The notes under the pieces: model-generated | The model's input: the letters and a program-made list of their open reading frames with translations, nothing else | The model's database searches: none | What the model was told of the DNA's origin: nothing | Origin: Alisma plantago-aquatica | Lineage: Eukaryota > Streptophyta > Magnoliopsida > Alismatales > Alismataceae | Assembly: GCA_963693085.1 (NCBI GenBank) | Contig: OY856413.1 | Location: 744,120,556 to 744,184,555 of the forward strand | Direction of reading: 5' to 3' | DNA length: 64,000 nt | In this document: positions 61,704 to 64,000 of the stretch, piece after piece | Layout: every line of letters begins with the position of its first letter | Numbering within the stretch: position 1 is the first letter of the stretch | Made by a program: the position numbers and the translations under genes

Positions 61704-61740
61704 GAGTCTTCTCCAAGCATACTTCCACAAGAAGGAAAAG

Positions 61741-63666
61741 ATGGGGGATTATCATGGTGGGAGATAAGTAATCAAGATTCCAATATTTGATGGGAGCAAT
61801 TTCCTCTATTGTAAGAGAAGGTTACAATACTACATCCAAGGATCAAGTATTGGGGATATGGAGAATGGTAGACCTTTTATATAAGCTAACAAACGCATAG
61901 ATAAAAGAATGGGATGAGGCTACTTCAAAGAAAGAAACTATGAATGAAAGAGTCGTCAACATTCTCTCTGACTCCACTTCTCCTACCGAATTCAACTGGA
62001 TCTCTTCAGGTGAAACAACTTATGAGATATGAAGAAAGTTATGGGTCACTTATGAGGGGACAAATCAAGGAAGAAAATCAAAGTATACATGCTCAAAAGG
62101 CTTATTGGAAACTTCAAGATGGGAAATGAGGAAAGGGTGGTGGATATGTTCTCAAGGATCAAAATCATTGTGAATGGTCTTGTCGTTCTAGGTCATCCTA
62201 TGGATCGAGGAGAGATAAATTCAAAGATCCTTAAAACTATCCCCAAGAAGTGGCAATCCAAGGTGAGGACTATTTAAGAAATAAACTCTCTTGGTGATAT
62301 TCCTATTGAAGAGCTCATAGGAAATCTACAATCCCATGAAGTTAAACTTGACAAGAAAGAGGAAAAATAAAGATAAGAAGAGAAAGAGCTCAAGAGAATG
62401 AAGAAAGCTAAAATCAAATCCCAAATTGAAGCTATTGTTAGTCAAGATTCTCTATCATCTCAAGTTGAATAATATGCCATGTACACCAAAGATAGACTTA
62501 AAAAAGGCAAGTCTTCTTCCTCTACCTGGTGCTTGAAATGTGGAAAGAAGGTTCACTTCGAGGAATACTGCCCAAAAGGAAAAAAGACCCATCATCACAA
62601 GAGAAGGGAAGAAAAGCACAAGAAGAAAGAGAATGGCACAAAATATCTAGTGACTCATCCAACTCAAGATCAAGTGAAGAATCTAGTGGAGGATCTAGCT
62701 CAAGCTCTAGTGAAGATGGAGAATGTCATATTACTCTCATGGAAAATTCAAATAAAAACTCAAATGAGGTAAACCTAAACTCATTAGATAAAGAATCTTT
62801 AATTACTATTATTCCTGATACTTATGCCTCTCTTAAGTCTGTAACAAAGAAAAATAATAATCTTGCTAGAATTGTTGATAACTTGCGTTAAGAAAAGGAT
62901 AATCTTGTTCATGCTAAATTTTTCTTGCAAAATGATGAATTCAAAAGTCCTTCTGAGAACTAGAATTAAAATTTAATATTGTTGATATTGAAAACAATGT
63001 TTATCTTATACAACTAGATTCTTTTAAACGTGAAAGTGCTAACTTGCTTTATAATATTATATTTCTAGAGCTCAACCTCTAATGCTTAGTTCTACTGAAG
63101 AACATAGTAAAATTATGAGTTCTCATATGCTTGATATTGATGTCCTTAAAATTGAAAATGAGTACAAAGATTTTGTTTTGAAAAGAATAGAATCTTAAGA
63201 TAGTGACTATCTTTCTAAGATTACTTTGCTTGAAAAACAAAATGCCTCATTCCTTACTAAAATAGATTTCCTTGAATCTTGTTCTAGTTCTAATAGTAGA
63301 GAGAAAAAAATTTATGTTCTTAATATTTGAAAAAGTTTCTTATATGACCAAAGCTCTTTGCTTAGAAATTTATCTTTTGCATGTTAGAGATTATATGAAT
63401 CAATTATCTTCTACTATTACTTCTCTTATGCATGATAAACATAGTTTAATATCCTCCATGCAAAGATTCTTATATGATAAAATGAATCTTAATCAAACCC
63501 TAGATCATACTAGTGAACAAATGGGTAGGGTTGGTTTTAGACTTGATAATAGCCAAAGGAACAACAAAGACAAAGGACCTCTAATTTTCCATGAGGAATA
63601 CTCTAATTCCAAGGCTATGAGATCATGTAATCATTGAATGTTTTTGGTCATTATCCCACATATTGT
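61741..63666 (+). pseudogene. Copia B gag with two zinc knuckles (frameshifted)
   Basis: The start is ATG 61741. IKIPIFDGSNFLY near 61770 is the N-terminal core of a common plant copia gag. The UBN2-type part follows in shifting frames: LMRYEESYGSLMRG near 62010, then MFSRIKIIVNGLVVLGHPM at about 62148-62204. A first CCHC knuckle, CLKCGKKVHFEEYC, at 62530-62571 is intact. A Ser-rich stretch and a coiled-coil-like region (62790-63560) come next. A second knuckle at 63626-63666 would read CNHC-NVFG-HYPTYC but lost one base after its second Cys codon began. Several in-frame stops make the gag inactive. Confidence 0.82.
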
Positions 63667-64000
63667 CCTTTTAGGAAAGAACCCAAGAGCAATAGGACTT
63701 TGGCTGCTAAGCTAACCCCTCTGGACCCAAAAATATGATTGGGGACCATTTCATCTCTCTTCTTATTAGTCGTGTGCAATTGGATTGACATGATCTATTG
63801 ATTTGTGAATTGACTTCTCAATCCATAGGAAAGAATAAAGGTGAGATGTTAGGGGGTGGAAACAAGTGTCAAAGAAATGGTAAGAACAAAGGTAATGATA
63901 TCCTTGCTCATATCCAATTATTGTTTTCTTTTGCCAAGATTGTATGTACTAGACATATAGTTTTTGAGTTAAAAGTGGTATATGTGATTCTCATCACTTT
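63667..64000 (+). pseudogene. Copia B gag-protease junction, cut by the window edge
   Basis: After the second knuckle the frame reads NRTLAAKLTPLDPKI, like the WVPK-type linker before the copia protease. At 63977-64000 the text TGGTATATGTGATTCTCATCAC resembles, with small indels, the WYxDSGCSHHM start of a copia aspartic protease. The rest of pol would lie beyond the window. Confidence 0.5.

Overview
This window comes from a flowering-plant nuclear genome and looks like gene-poor, repeat-packed (probably pericentromeric or otherwise heterochromatic) DNA. I find no intact host gene, tRNA or rRNA. Almost everything can be assigned to transposable elements of plant type: an L1 LINE with RNase H, an Athila-type Ty3/gypsy element, two Ty1/copia elements, two Tekay/Del-like Ty3/gypsy families (one of them a coding-less large retrotransposon derivative, LARD) and one PIF/Harbinger-like MITE. 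All coding remnants carry stops or frameshifts. The species cannot be named from the sequence.

Bases 3-46 kb are a set of nested insertions that can be resolved to the base from LTR ends and target-site duplications (TSDs). An L1 LINE on the minus strand (ORF1 at 46.07-44.58 kb, ORF2 at 7.3-3.1 kb) was split by an Athila element (7326-44572; TSD CATAT/CGTAT). That element was split by a copia element (8989-37032; TSD ACCCC). The copia 3' LTR was split in turn by an 18.9-kb element (11224-30164; TSD CATAC). The innermost insert is the most striking feature: four LTRs of about 3.2 kb alternate with three 2.03-2.05-kb internal regions that have a primer-binding site and polypurine tract but no gag or pol. 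Variant patterns along the four LTRs support different pairings in different segments, which points to recombination or gene conversion inside the array. LTR divergence estimated by eye (Athila about 15%, copia about 10%, LARD about 3-5%) follows the nesting order.

Bases 46.6-60.1 kb are a second nest: a Tekay-like element (TSD ACAAA) with very long 5.25-kb LTRs, a short degenerate internal region (gag CCHC knuckle and a chromovirus-type pol end) and two tandem-repeat arrays inside each LTR, downstream of the LTR TATA box. It lies just upstream of, or inside, the 5' LTR of another copia element on the plus strand. That element's gag, with two zinc knuckles, and the start of its protease run off the right edge.

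The left edge (1-2.9 kb) holds a diverged plus-strand relative of the LARD LTR and otherwise nothing I can name. Regulatory sequence is limited to LTR parts: TATA boxes in every LTR family, a palindromic CCGATCGG array just upstream of the copia TATA box, and small hairpins in the U3 of the right-hand copia element.
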